Source: Paenibacillus dauci (GTDB taxonomy: Bacteria > Bacillota > Bacilli > Paenibacillales > Paenibacillaceae). From it: a stretch of DNA of 64,000 bases. Location: assembly GCF_000971985.1 (NCBI RefSeq), contig NZ_LAQQ01000001.1, positions 62,001 to 126,000 of the forward strand, given 5' to 3'. Both the position numbers and the translations under genes were made by a program. Under the pieces are notes generated by a model that saw nothing but the letters and a program-made list of their open reading frames with translations, was not told the DNA's origin and ran no database searches. This document shows positions 8,827 through 20,922 of the stretch, one piece after another. Position 1 is the stretch's first letter. Each line of letters opens with the position of its first letter.

Positions 8827-10530
8827 TTAGACTTTGAAGCGGGCGAGCGCATTCTGCAGATTCTCGGCAAGTTCAGACAGGTAGCGAGCGGAACCGGATA
8901 CTTCTTCCATTGTAGACAGCTGTTCTTCACTGGCAGCACCTGTCTGCTGAATACCTGCAGAGCTCTGTTCGGTAATCGCACTGACATGTTCCATGGCTTC
9001 TGCAATGTTCTCGGATTGGCGGGCGACTTGCTGGATCATTTCACTGGAGATACCGATTTTGCCTGAAGTGGCATCCACTGATTCACGGATAGCTTCGAAT
9101 GCGGTATTTACACGTACACTGCTCTGTACACTGGCTTGAATACTGGCAGAAGATTGATTAACCTGCTCTACAGCAGCCCGGCTAGTATCTTGAATCGATT
9201 GCACCATATCGGAGATTTCTTTGGAGGAATCGGCAGCACCAGTAGCCAATTTGCGTATTTCTTCGGCGACTACAGCGAATCCCCGACCGGCTTCACCGGC
9301 ACGTGCTGCTTCAATAGAAGCATTCAGTGCGAGCAGATTGGTTTGCTGGGCGATTTGCTGGATAGAAGAAGAAGCAAGACCGATCTGATCAGATGTCGTA
9401 TTCAGTTGTGTCATTACACGCAGATTCTGCTCCATATCTATAGATAATCCCTTGATTAAACGGGTAATTTCATTCACTTCCTGCAGACCGTTATGAGCGG
9501 CTGTTGTCATGTGTTCGGTAAGCTGATTGATTTCCTGACTGTTGGTAGATACATGCCCCATTTTCTCGTACATAGAGCTGACTGATTGATTAACCTGATT
9601 CACGGATTCTACCTGGGATTCAATACCAGTCGACATTTCATTAGTAGCAACAGCGATATGTTCAGCAGCCTGTGCAGTCTGTTCAGCGCTGGCAGTTAGC
9701 TCTTCGGCTGAAGCAGACAGGGTAAGTGCACTCTCATCCACCTGACGGATGATTGCTTTTACATTGCCAAGCATAGCGTTAAAAGAAGAAGTAACCATAC
9801 CAATCTCATCTCTGGATTTATAATCTCCGGATACGGTGAGATCACCATCGCCCGCTCTGCTCATTAATTGTTGCAGTTGAGCCAGTGGACGGGTGATCAT
9901 CCGGCTAATAATAAAACCGAATAGCAGAGAAAGCAGGATACCGGCAGCAATTACAGACACCAGTATAATTTTGGACCAAAAAGCGGAAGATTCGATCTGT
10001 TGACTGGTAGCCGCAGCTTCCTGAGTGAGTTGACTATTTAGACTTTTGGTCGCTGCATTCATTGCCTGACGGATCGGTTCAACTTTGGAAGTGAACAGAT
10101 TGTAGGCTTCTGTATTATCGTTCTGCAGGGAAAGGGATTCTACTTGCTGAAGCAAGCTCTGATAGGTAGTCAAATTGCTTTTGTATTGATTGTATAGATC
10201 AGCGGAAGCGGAAGTGAGTGTAATAGTATTCAGATGAGTGTACAGTTGTTCATTGGAGGCTGTACGTTCCAGAATGGTATTTTTTAATTCATTATTGCGT
10301 TGCTGGTCTTTGGTTATCATCAGTTCCATAATGGCGGATTCAATCGTGCGGTTATCGATAATGACTTGATTGATGTCCATACTGGCCAGCATATTCTGGT
10401 TGTACATCAGTTGGGCCTTAGCAGCTATATCATCTGTTGTCTGATATCCCGTAAAGCCTACAGCAGCCAGGAAAACGAGAGTAGCAGCAAGTAAAGCGAG
10501 TATTTTTGTTTTTACTTTCAAATGGCGCAT
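8827..10530 (-). CDS. Methyl-accepting chemotaxis protein (4HB-HAMP-MA)
   Basis: A 567-residue membrane chemoreceptor. TM1 spans about residues 10-29, the extracytoplasmic four-helix-bundle sensor about 30-185, TM2 about 187-208, HAMP about 209-262, and the long signalling coiled coil follows to the end with the conserved [20 protein letters not shown] core near residues 400-425. Such receptors control CheA kinase through CheW. The sensor is of the widespread 4HB_MCP type, which does not reveal the ligand. ATG follows AAGGAGAT. It lies 54 nt upstream of the paralogous, amber-interrupted receptor on the same strand, so the pair arose by tandem duplication and is probably co-transcribed. Spo0A-type boxes occupy its upstream region. 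Confidence 0.93.
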   Translation of the reverse strand: MRHLKVKTKILALLAATLVFLAAVGFTGYQTTDDIAAKAQLMYNQNMLASMDINQVIIDNRTIESAIMELMITKDQQRNNELKNTILERTASNEQLYTHLNTITLTSASADLYNQYKSNLTTYQSLLQQVESLSLQNDNTEAYNLFTSKVEPIRQAMNAATKSLNSQLTQEAAATSQQIESSAFWSKIILVSVIAAGILLSLLFGFIISRMITRPLAQLQQLMSRAGDGDLTVSGDYKSRDEIGMVTSSFNAMLGNVKAIIRQVDESALTLSASAEELTASAEQTAQAAEHIAVATNEMSTGIESQVESVNQVNQSVSSMYEKMGHVSTNSQEINQLTEHMTTAAHNGLQEVNEITRLIKGLSIDMEQNLRVMTQLNTTSDQIGLASSSIQQIAQQTNLLALNASIEAARAGEAGRGFAVVAEEIRKLATGAADSSKEISDMVQSIQDTSRAAVEQVNQSSASIQASVQSSVRVNTAFEAIRESVDATSGKIGISSEMIQQVARQSENIAEAMEHVSAITEQSSAGIQQTGAASEEQLSTMEEVSGSARYLSELAENLQNALARFKV

Positions 10531-10547
10531 AGATCGTATCTCCTTGT

Positions 10548-10770
10548 TGTCGAAATTGTCGAAATGGTAATATTCCCTATAGCTGTTTGTCGAAAATTGA
10601 CAGCAGCGTTATAATGAGAAGATCAGCTTGTCATTGATTCAGCTAATCTAAATAGTCATATAAATCAGGGGTACTAGCCATTTTAGTTGGTAAGTTATAT
10701 GTCGGACAACTAGTTCTATTTGATTATACTAAATTGGACAAAATATATAATTTAGTTGAATTTTGTCGAA
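10548..10770 (+). promoter_or_regulatory. Cluster of four Spo0A-type boxes (TGTCGAA)
   Basis: The 0A-box core TGTCGAA occurs at 10548-10554, 10557-10563, 10588-10594 and 10764-10770, all in the same orientation. Two are directly adjacent (9-nt period) and most carry the preferred flanking TT before the core and AA/AT after it. They lie in the 372-nt divergent region between the chemoreceptor pair (minus) and the aldehyde dehydrogenase gene (plus). In Bacilli, phosphorylated Spo0A binds this core to repress or activate genes on entry to stationary phase. Confidence 0.65.
10576..10603 (-). promoter_or_regulatory. Candidate sigma-A promoter of the chemoreceptor genes
   Basis: On the minus strand, CTGTCA (complement at 10598-10603) and TATAGG (complement at 10576-10581) are separated by 16 nt. 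One 0A-type box lies in the spacer and two lie just downstream, a layout that fits repression. Both hexamers are imperfect, so the call is tentative. Confidence 0.35.
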
Positions 10771-10902
10771 AAAATGGTAATTTAGTGATTCTAAAGAACT
10801 AATTAGATTACTGAGTTGCAGAGTTGTGTATACATTAATGGAGGCAACTTATCGATTGTTCCAAGTCACAATTCAATGAATAAAAAGAAAGAAGGGTTAC
10901 CA

Positions 10903-12327
10903 ATGAAAAAAGATTTATACATTAATGGAGTATGGACGCCTGCAGAATCCTACAAAGCGTTATACTCTCCATATAGCAGAGAACAAATTGCCGAAGTCGC
11001 AGAAGCGAATGCCGAGGAAGCAAAGCTGGCGATTACTGCTGCTTATGATGCAAAAGAGACGATGCGCAATATGCCGGCTCATCGCCGCGCATCTATTTTG
11101 GAAAAACTGGCACAGTTATTACAGGAGCGAGGGGAAGAAGCTGCCCGCTTGATTGCGCTGGAGGGATCCAAACCGCTGAGTGCAGCCCGTGGAGAGATTG
11201 CCCGTACTATTGAGACTTACAAATTTGCCGCGGAAGAAGCCAAGCGTATTCATGGAGAGACTATTCCTCTTGATGCAGCAGCCACCGGAGAAGGACGTAC
11301 TGCGTATACTATCAAAGAACCGGTTGGTGTGGTCGGAGCCATTACACCGTTCAATTTCCCAATGAACCTGGTAGCCCACAAGGTGGGTCCAGCCATTGCA
11401 GCCGGTAATACACTAGTATTGAAACCTGCAGAACAGACCCCATTGTCTTCATTACTGCTAGCAGAATTGCTGAAAGAAGCAGGACTACCTGCTGGAGCGC
11501 TCAATGTAGTAACCGGTGACGGCAAGATCGTAGGCGATGTGATCGTAACGGATGAGCGAGTCAAAGCACTTTCCTTTACAGGTAGTCCTGCAGTAGGCAT
11601 CTCGATCCGTGCACGAGCAGGGCTGAAAAAAGTAACACTGGAGCTGGGTTCGAACTCCGGACTTATTATTGATGCAGATACTGATATAGCTGCGATGATG
11701 GATCGGGTAGTATCCGGGGCATTCTCCAATCAGGGACAGGTCTGTATTTCGGTACAGCGAATCTATGTACATGAACAGATTTATGATGATTTTGTACAGC
11801 TGTTGGTAGAGAAGACAGCACAGTTGAAGATAGGAGATCCGCTAGCCGAGCATACCGATGTGGCAGCGATGATTGCGCCCAAGGAACAGCAGCGCGCAGT
11901 AGAATGGATCAAAGAAGCTGTAGAACAGGGAGCACAGATCGCTTATGGCGGCAAAGTGGAGAATGAATTGCTGCTACCTACCGTACTGCTGAATGTACAG
12001 CCCGAATCGAAGGTGGCTTGTCGTGAAGTATTTGCACCGATTGTTATGATCAATAAGGTATCGGGAGTAAATGAAGCAATCGCAGCAGTGAATCAGTCAG
12101 ACTATGGCTTGCAGGCAGGGATTTATACGAAGCAGCTGAATACAGCTTTCCAGGCTGTGCGTGAGTTGGAGGTAGGCGGCGTCATTATTAATGATATTCC
12201 AACATTCCGGGTCGATCATATGCCGTATGGCGGGGTTAAACAAAGTGGAACCGGACGTGAAGGAATAAAGTATGCCATGGAAGAAATGATGGAGACCAAA
12301 CTGGTTGTATTCAAACATGAGAGTTAA
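10903..12327 (+). CDS. NAD(P)-dependent aldehyde dehydrogenase
   Basis: A 474-residue cytosolic aldehyde dehydrogenase converting an aldehyde to its carboxylic acid. The catalytic cysteine is C281 in NQGQVCIS and the general base is E247 in LELGSN; the 34-residue spacing is standard. The cofactor loop SFTGSPAVG and the PYGGVKQSGTGREG element are present. LELGSN instead of LELGGK/N, together with overall features, suggests the lactaldehyde/non-phosphorylating GAPDH-like branch, but the substrate is not fixed. I start at ATG 10903 after AAGAAGGG; the in-frame codons back to 10816 lack a ribosome site. It is monocistronic and followed by a strong terminator. A lactaldehyde dehydrogenase would fit rhamnose or fucose breakdown, but that is only a suggestion. 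Confidence 0.88.
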   Translation: MKKDLYINGVWTPAESYKALYSPYSREQIAEVAEANAEEAKLAITAAYDAKETMRNMPAHRRASILEKLAQLLQERGEEAARLIALEGSKPLSAARGEIARTIETYKFAAEEAKRIHGETIPLDAAATGEGRTAYTIKEPVGVVGAITPFNFPMNLVAHKVGPAIAAGNTLVLKPAEQTPLSSLLLAELLKEAGLPAGALNVVTGDGKIVGDVIVTDERVKALSFTGSPAVGISIRARAGLKKVTLELGSNSGLIIDADTDIAAMMDRVVSGAFSNQGQVCISVQRIYVHEQIYDDFVQLLVEKTAQLKIGDPLAEHTDVAAMIAPKEQQRAVEWIKEAVEQGAQIAYGGKVENELLLPTVLLNVQPESKVACREVFAPIVMINKVSGVNEAIAAVNQSDYGLQAGIYTKQLNTAFQAVRELEVGGVIINDIPTFRVDHMPYGGVKQSGTGREGIKYAMEEMMETKLVVFKHES

Positions 12328-12337
12328 TCATAATCAG

Positions 12338-12379
12338 AAGGAAGCAGCTCGCCAAGAGGCGACTGCTTCCTTTTTTTTG
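12338..12379 (+). terminator. Rho-independent terminator
   Basis: The stem GGAAGCAG-c-TCGCC/GGCGA-c-TGCTTCC is followed by eight T residues, directly after the aldehyde dehydrogenase. Confidence 0.9.
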
Positions 12380-14568
<2,189 letters not shown>

Positions 14569-14618
14569 TTACCGACTTGTTAACTGAAATCATCATCTCT
14601 TCATGAGATGACTCCATG

Positions 14619-14657
14619 ATCTCCTCTTTGCCAGATGGCAGGGAGGAGATTATGTTA
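14619..14657 (+). terminator. Probable terminator after first protease
   Basis: The stem ATCTCCTC/GAGGAGAT (14619-14626 with 14643-14650) with an inner TGCC/GGCA pair is followed by the T-rich TATGTTATTT. The T run is broken, so efficiency is uncertain. Another small hairpin TCATCTC/GAGATGA precedes it at about 14592-14611. Confidence 0.5.
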
Positions 14658-16743
<2,086 letters not shown>

Positions 16744-16807
16744 AATTGTATTTGATTTATACAGTAATATAGAAGAAACACAGTTCTATTCAAAAGCTTG
16801 TTCTAAT

Positions 16808-16848
16808 AATAAAGTCTGCTCCTGTTACAAGGGTGCAGGCTTTATTTG
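16808..16848 (+). terminator. Rho-independent terminator
   Basis: The stem TAAAGtCTGC/GCAGgCTTTA with a 15-nt top is followed by TTTGTT. It closes the second protease gene. The rest of the 325-nt gap to glpX is very A+T-rich and probably holds the glpX promoter near 17000-17016 (TTATTATAGT), which I cannot pair with a clear -35. Confidence 0.75.
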
Positions 16849-17068
16849 TTGAGATCTAGGGAATGAACGTTGAAAACCAAATTTAATTTGTTGTTTTATG
16901 TCGCTAAATGTTGTTTATATATACATATAATTTTTCTTTATAGAGAGAATAAATTTGTTTTAAAAGAAAATTTACAAAAAAAGCAACAAAAATGCAAAGA
17001 AAGATGTTATTATAGTCAACATGTTAAAACATTTCTCTTTGAAAACCCACAAATAAGGAGTGGAAGAC

Positions 17069-18136
17069 ATGGAACGCGAATTGGCTTTGGAAATTGTAAG
17101 AGTAACAGAAGTAGCGGCATTGGCTTCGGCTCCCTGGATGGGTCGCGGTGATAAGAACAGCGCAGACGAGGCAGCAACACTGGCCATGAGAGCCATGTTC
17201 GATTCGGTATCGGTGAACGGTACGGTCGTTATCGGCGAAGGGGAAATGGATGAAGCGCCCATGCTGTATATTGGCGAGAAAGTGGGAAGCACAGAAGCAC
17301 CGGAAGTAGACGTAGCCGTCGATCCATTGGAAGGCACAGTTATCGTAGCAAAGGGGTTGAATAATGCATTATCCGTTATTGCCGTAGCCGACAAGGGTAA
17401 CCTGCTGCATGCTCCCGATATGTACATGGAGAAGCTCGCGGTAGGTCCCGCACTGGTAGGCAAGCTCAGTATTGAGGATCCGGTCGATGTCACGCTCCGC
17501 AAGGCAGCCAAAGCACTGGGCAAACGAATGGCAGATCTGACTGTCATGATTCTGGATCGTGATCGCCATGAGAGTATCATCAAGACACTGCGCAAGACAG
17601 GTGTACGGATCAAGTTCCTCAGTGATGGCGATGTAGCCGGAGCAATGGCGCCTGCTTTCCCAGAAGCAGGGATTGATCTGTATCTGGGTTCGGGTGGTGC
17701 ACCAGAAGGTGTATTGGCTGCAGCTGCACTATCCTGCCTGGGCGGCGAACTGCAGGGTCGTTTGATGCCGGCCAATGCGGATGAGTTTGAACGTTGCAAA
17801 GCGATGGGCATCGAGAATCCGTATCAGGTACTTACCATGCAGGATATGATCGGCACCGACGATGTAATTTTTGCCGCTACGGGTGTAACGCCCGGTGAGA
17901 TCCTGGGTGGAGTGAGATATCTGGCGGATGATCGTGCAGAGACGCATTCGATTGTAATGCGCGCCAAAACGAAAACGATCCGCTATATCAAGTCACTGCA
18001 TTATCTACCGAATAAGGAAGTACTGCACAAGGTCAAACAGGTACAGTCCTCCGGACATCCGGAAGACCGCCGTGCGGCAGCTGTGAAAAAGCAGCCGATC
18101 GCAGCAGGCAAGCAGGAACAAACGCAATCCAGTTAA
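17069..18136 (+). CDS. glpX: Fructose-1,6-bisphosphatase class II
   Basis: A 355-residue cytosolic enzyme that hydrolyses fructose-1,6-bisphosphate in gluconeogenesis. It shows the GlpX signatures: WMGRGDKNSADEAA near residue 23, GEGEMDEAPML around 58, the metal/phosphate motif VDPLEGT around 87, and YLGSGGAPEGVLAAAAL around 210. GlpX enzymes of this type may also act on sedoheptulose-1,7-bisphosphate. ATG 17069 follows AAGGAG at 17055-17060; an in-frame GTG at 17060 lies inside the ribosome site and is less likely. The last 25 residues (QSSGHPEDRRAAAV...) are a charged, probably disordered tail, making the protein slightly longer than E. coli GlpX (336). Confidence 0.95.
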   Translation: MERELALEIVRVTEVAALASAPWMGRGDKNSADEAATLAMRAMFDSVSVNGTVVIGEGEMDEAPMLYIGEKVGSTEAPEVDVAVDPLEGTVIVAKGLNNALSVIAVADKGNLLHAPDMYMEKLAVGPALVGKLSIEDPVDVTLRKAAKALGKRMADLTVMILDRDRHESIIKTLRKTGVRIKFLSDGDVAGAMAPAFPEAGIDLYLGSGGAPEGVLAAAALSCLGGELQGRLMPANADEFERCKAMGIENPYQVLTMQDMIGTDDVIFAATGVTPGEILGGVRYLADDRAETHSIVMRAKTKTIRYIKSLHYLPNKEVLHKVKQVQSSGHPEDRRAAAVKKQPIAAGKQEQTQSS

Positions 18137-18173
18137 GGAGCAAGTCATGCTTCATTAGCAATACCTCCGTTAT

Positions 18174-18208
18174 TGGGCAGTCCATTACACATGGGCTGCT
18201 TCTTTTTT
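18174..18208 (+). terminator. Rho-independent terminator of glpX
   Basis: The stem GGGCAGtCCAT/ATGGgCTGCTT is followed by a run of T, 38 nt after the glpX stop codon. Confidence 0.8.
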
Positions 18209-18308
18209 GCGCTTTTATCGAAAAACAGTTCACGGATCGTTTGAAGTGATTATCAAATTGGTATAGGATAACAAGGATACCCGATGTGTGTGGAAAGGAT
18301 GGGACCTG

Positions 18309-19118
18309 ATGAATACCATACCCAACTGGGAGAGGCTGAGCAGACAATTTTATATTACGGATGAGCCTCACCCCGAAGCAATTTACCGTCAACCCTTTAC
18401 AGAGTTATTTACTCGCGAAGGAATGGAGAAACTGCTGCAGTACTATGCTCCTCTGTTAAAAGCGGAAGATCTGCAGCCGGCAGCCACTTTTCTATGTTCA
18501 TGGCTTACCGGCATCCCGCTGGCTGTACAGTATCATTTGTCCGTAGAACAGCAAGCACTGATGCTTGACCCAAAGCAGATGACACTCGAACTATACATGA
18601 GCGGTCCATACTGTCAATTTGCTTTTCATGTGAACCATCTGGACATAGAGCAGCTGCCTGCACCGGTTGTTGTAGATCAGCGTCAGGATTCTCGAGATCG
18701 GCATCTAGACGCCGTATATAGTGATATTTTGCGTCCAATGATGGAGCAGATGACCGAAATCTGTGGGGATCATGCCCGGATGTACTGGAGACAGATGCCG
18801 GCAAGATTCCATTATTATACGAATCAATGGAAAAATGGGATAGAGGATGAACAAGTCGTCCAGATGATCGACCGGGATCTTCATTATGTCATGAGCGAAA
18901 TGCCGGCAGAAATATTTGGACTGTCCCGCAATCCGCTGCATGTACCGCCAAGACACACAATAAATATCGATGGTACGGGTGAAACCATATTGCGCAGTGC
19001 CTGCTGCCTGTTTCACCGGATGGAAGATGGGGAATATTGTTTTAATTGTCCTCAGATCAGTGAGGCGCTCAGGGAAGAACGACGCTTGGCCTATCAGAGC
19101 AGGGAGGGAAAAGTATGA
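18309..19118 (+). CDS. FhuF-like siderophore-iron reductase
   Basis: A 269-residue protein whose C-terminus carries C232-C233-x10-C244-x2-C247 (ACCLFHRMEDGEYCFNCPQ). This Cys pattern is the [2Fe-2S] signature of the FhuF family, which reduces ferric iron released from hydroxamate siderophores at the inner face of the membrane. The rest of the protein is helical and poorly conserved, as usual for FhuF proteins. There is no iron transporter next to it in this window. ATG 18309 follows AAAGGATGGG. Its TGA overlaps the ATG of the next gene (ATGA), indicating translational coupling to the phosphodiesterase. Confidence 0.78.
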   Translation: MNTIPNWERLSRQFYITDEPHPEAIYRQPFTELFTREGMEKLLQYYAPLLKAEDLQPAATFLCSWLTGIPLAVQYHLSVEQQALMLDPKQMTLELYMSGPYCQFAFHVNHLDIEQLPAPVVVDQRQDSRDRHLDAVYSDILRPMMEQMTEICGDHARMYWRQMPARFHYYTNQWKNGIEDEQVVQMIDRDLHYVMSEMPAEIFGLSRNPLHVPPRHTINIDGTGETILRSACCLFHRMEDGEYCFNCPQISEALREERRLAYQSREGKV

Positions 19119-19645
19119 TTATAGGTGTAATCTCGGATACCCACCTGTTTAGTCGTCAGTTGGTGCTGCCGCAGCAGGTATGGGATGGATTTGAAGATGT
19201 TGATCTTATTTTGCATGCTGGAGATTTTTGTGACTGGGGAGTTCACGATCTGCTGAGCCAGATGGCGCCTGTTGAAGCGGTAGCAGGTAATAACGATCCA
19301 CAGAGTATTGTCCACAAGCTGGGCCGGACAAAGATTATTGAAGCTGGCGGCAAGCGAATAGGTCTTGTACATGGAGATGGAGGTCTGGGAGGTAGCACGC
19401 CGGAGAAGGCTTTCAAGTCGTTTACCGAAGAAGACAAGGTGGACATTATAGTATTCGGTCATTCGCATGTGCCTTTTGCAGAATGGAAAAAAGGAATCCT
19501 GCTGTTCAACCCGGGTTCGCCTACAGACAAGCGTAGACAGTCGCAGTACTCTTACGGCAAAATATTTATTCAACCGGATGACATTACTTTTGAACATTAC
19601 TATTTTGATAAAGAAAAGACCCGGGATTCGAGCATGACAAAGTGA
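19115..19645 (+). CDS. YfcE/MJ0936-type metallophosphoesterase
   Basis: A 176-residue cytosolic calcineurin-like phosphodiesterase. Metal motifs in order: VISDTHLF (D8, H10), ILHAGDFCD, VAGNNDPQ (usual GNCD/GNHD), GLVHGD, and FGHSHVPF. Family members hydrolyse simple phosphodiesters in vitro and the physiological substrate is mostly unknown. It starts inside the stop codon of the FhuF-like gene (ATGA overlap), so the pair is co-translated. A clean terminator follows at 19687. Confidence 0.85.
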   Translation: MIIGVISDTHLFSRQLVLPQQVWDGFEDVDLILHAGDFCDWGVHDLLSQMAPVEAVAGNNDPQSIVHKLGRTKIIEAGGKRIGLVHGDGGLGGSTPEKAFKSFTEEDKVDIIVFGHSHVPFAEWKKGILLFNPGSPTDKRRQSQYSYGKIFIQPDDITFEHYYFDKEKTRDSSMTK

Positions 19646-19686
19646 AATAGCAAAATATAGAACAATATAAGGTATGAAATCAGAAA

Positions 19687-19715
19687 ATAGCCATACTATT
19701 CGGGTATGGCTATTT
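19687..19715 (+). terminator. Rho-independent terminator
   Basis: The stem ATAGCCATAC/GTATGGCTAT with a 7-nt loop is followed by TTGGCTTT, closing the FhuF-like/phosphodiesterase pair. The remaining gap to 19979 is A+T-rich and shows no other feature I can support. Confidence 0.75.
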
Positions 19716-19979
19716 GGCTTTGTCTGTGAATGTCACATTTTCATTTAATAATCATTCATTATAAGGGGTTTGTAAATACGTAGTTAGAAGACGAGGCATA
19801 TTTATTAGAAAATTCAAAATATGTATTCTGATACATAATCAATATAAATGTAAATATATTCACCTTTATAATGCTTAAATATTATATGGATAATATAACT
19901 ATGCAATGATATTGTTTACTTAAACCTGTATTGATTAATTTTAAGTAACAGGTTACAATATGAAGGAGCTGATACTCTT

Positions 19980-20654
19980 ATGAAAAAATGGTTTACTTCT
20001 CTGCTGGCTGGTGCTGTACTGACGTCAATAATTACGGTAGTACCGGCAGCCTCTGCTGCAACCTCTGCAACTCCTGGTGTACAGAATACGACAATCATCG
20101 TTAAAAAAGGCGAAGTCTTTGACGGTAAGGGTCAACGCTATACGGCGGGAAGCGCATTGGGCGATGGCAGTCAAAAAGAAGGACAAAAACCAATTTTCCG
20201 TATAGAGGATGGCGGAACACTCAAAAATGTAGTACTCGGCTATCCTGCAGCTGACGGCGTGCATACATACGGGGATGCGAATCTGCAAAATATTGTCTGG
20301 GAAGATATTGGTGAAGATGCCATGACGATCAAGGAAAGCGGTAAAGTAACGCTTGATGGCGGCTCGGCAACCAATGGTGATGACAAGATGTTCCAGATTA
20401 ATGCTGCATCCACATTTACAGTCAAAAACTTCAAAGGCTCCAAAGCCGGTAAATTTATTCGCCAGCTGGGTGGAAGCAAATTCAAGGTAGATGTCATTAT
20501 CGACAGATGTGACATTTCCAACATGAAGGAAGCCATTTTCCGTACTGACAGTACAACCAGCACGGTGAAAATGACAAATACTCGTTACCATAGCGTGGGC
20601 GAGAAGTTTATCGGTGTGAAGCATATTACCGAGAGCGGCAACACTTCCTACTAA
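19980..20654 (+). CDS. Secreted pectate lyase, family PL3
   Basis: A 224-residue exported enzyme cleaving polygalacturonate by beta-elimination with calcium. A signal peptide (1-26, ending ASAA) precedes a compact right-handed beta-helix. PL3 features include the GKGQRYTAGSALGDGSQKEGQKPIF opening segment, FRIEDGGTLKNVVLG, the calcium-region WEDIGEDAMTIKESG, and DDKMFQINAASTF. Total length matches small Bacillus/Paenibacillus PL3 lyases of about 200 mature residues. ATG follows AAGGAG (about 19962-19968). It is monocistronic, with an imperfect hairpin and a terminator downstream. Together with the esterase at 44332 and GH127 at 38470 it supports pectin degradation. Confidence 0.9.
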   Translation: MKKWFTSLLAGAVLTSIITVVPAASAATSATPGVQNTTIIVKKGEVFDGKGQRYTAGSALGDGSQKEGQKPIFRIEDGGTLKNVVLGYPAADGVHTYGDANLQNIVWEDIGEDAMTIKESGKVTLDGGSATNGDDKMFQINAASTFTVKNFKGSKAGKFIRQLGGSKFKVDVIIDRCDISNMKEAIFRTDSTTSTVKMTNTRYHSVGEKFIGVKHITESGNTSY

Positions 20655-20667
20655 TGCCTTTTCCTTA

Positions 20668-20698
20668 CTATATAGCTTTCCCCCAACATGCTATATAG
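20668..20698. repeat. Inverted repeat CTATATAGC / GCTATATAG
   Basis: A perfect 9-bp inverted repeat with a 13-nt loop, 14 nt after the pectate lyase stop codon. No T run follows, so it is more likely an mRNA-stabilising hairpin or part of a double terminator with the stem at 20727. Confidence 0.6.
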
Positions 20699-20726
20699 CG
20701 TATATATAATTTGGATGTCTATCCAG

Positions 20727-20760
20727 GGCACTGCACTTTGGCAGTGTCTTTTTTTTGTTT
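20727..20760 (+). terminator. Rho-independent terminator of pectate lyase gene
   Basis: The short stem GCACTGC/GCAGTG(T) with an ACTTTG loop is followed by a long T run (TCTTTTTTTTG). Confidence 0.85.
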
Positions 20761-20852
20761 TTTTATGATTCTTTAAGTTTCCCATGAACTATTCTTAATG
20801 TTGTTCATACAAAATACATATACATATTGTTAAATACGATACAAAGGAGTAC

Positions 20853-20895
20853 AGGCATCGGTGAGAGAGAAGGTCAAACCTTGCCGCTGATGCTG
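20853..20895 (+). promoter_or_regulatory. Possible structured leader of the GT39 gene
   Basis: GCATC at 20855-20859 can pair with GATGC at 20889-20893, enclosing a second hairpin AAGGT-caa-ACCTT (20870-20882). It lies 30 nt before the GGGAGGAAA ribosome site. The element is small and could be chance; I do not recognise a known riboswitch. Confidence 0.3.
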
Positions 20896-20922
20896 TCTGA
20901 CTAACTTTCGGGAGGAAACCAC

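Noticed and set aside
11250-11729. Open frame antisense to the aldehyde dehydrogenase gene
   Set aside because: A shadow of the real gene; low-complexity Ser/Pro/Ala protein without a start signal.
16972-17811. 279-codon open frame antisense to glpX
   Set aside because: Fully overlapped by an unmistakable glpX; Ser/Pro-rich translation is typical of an antisense shadow.
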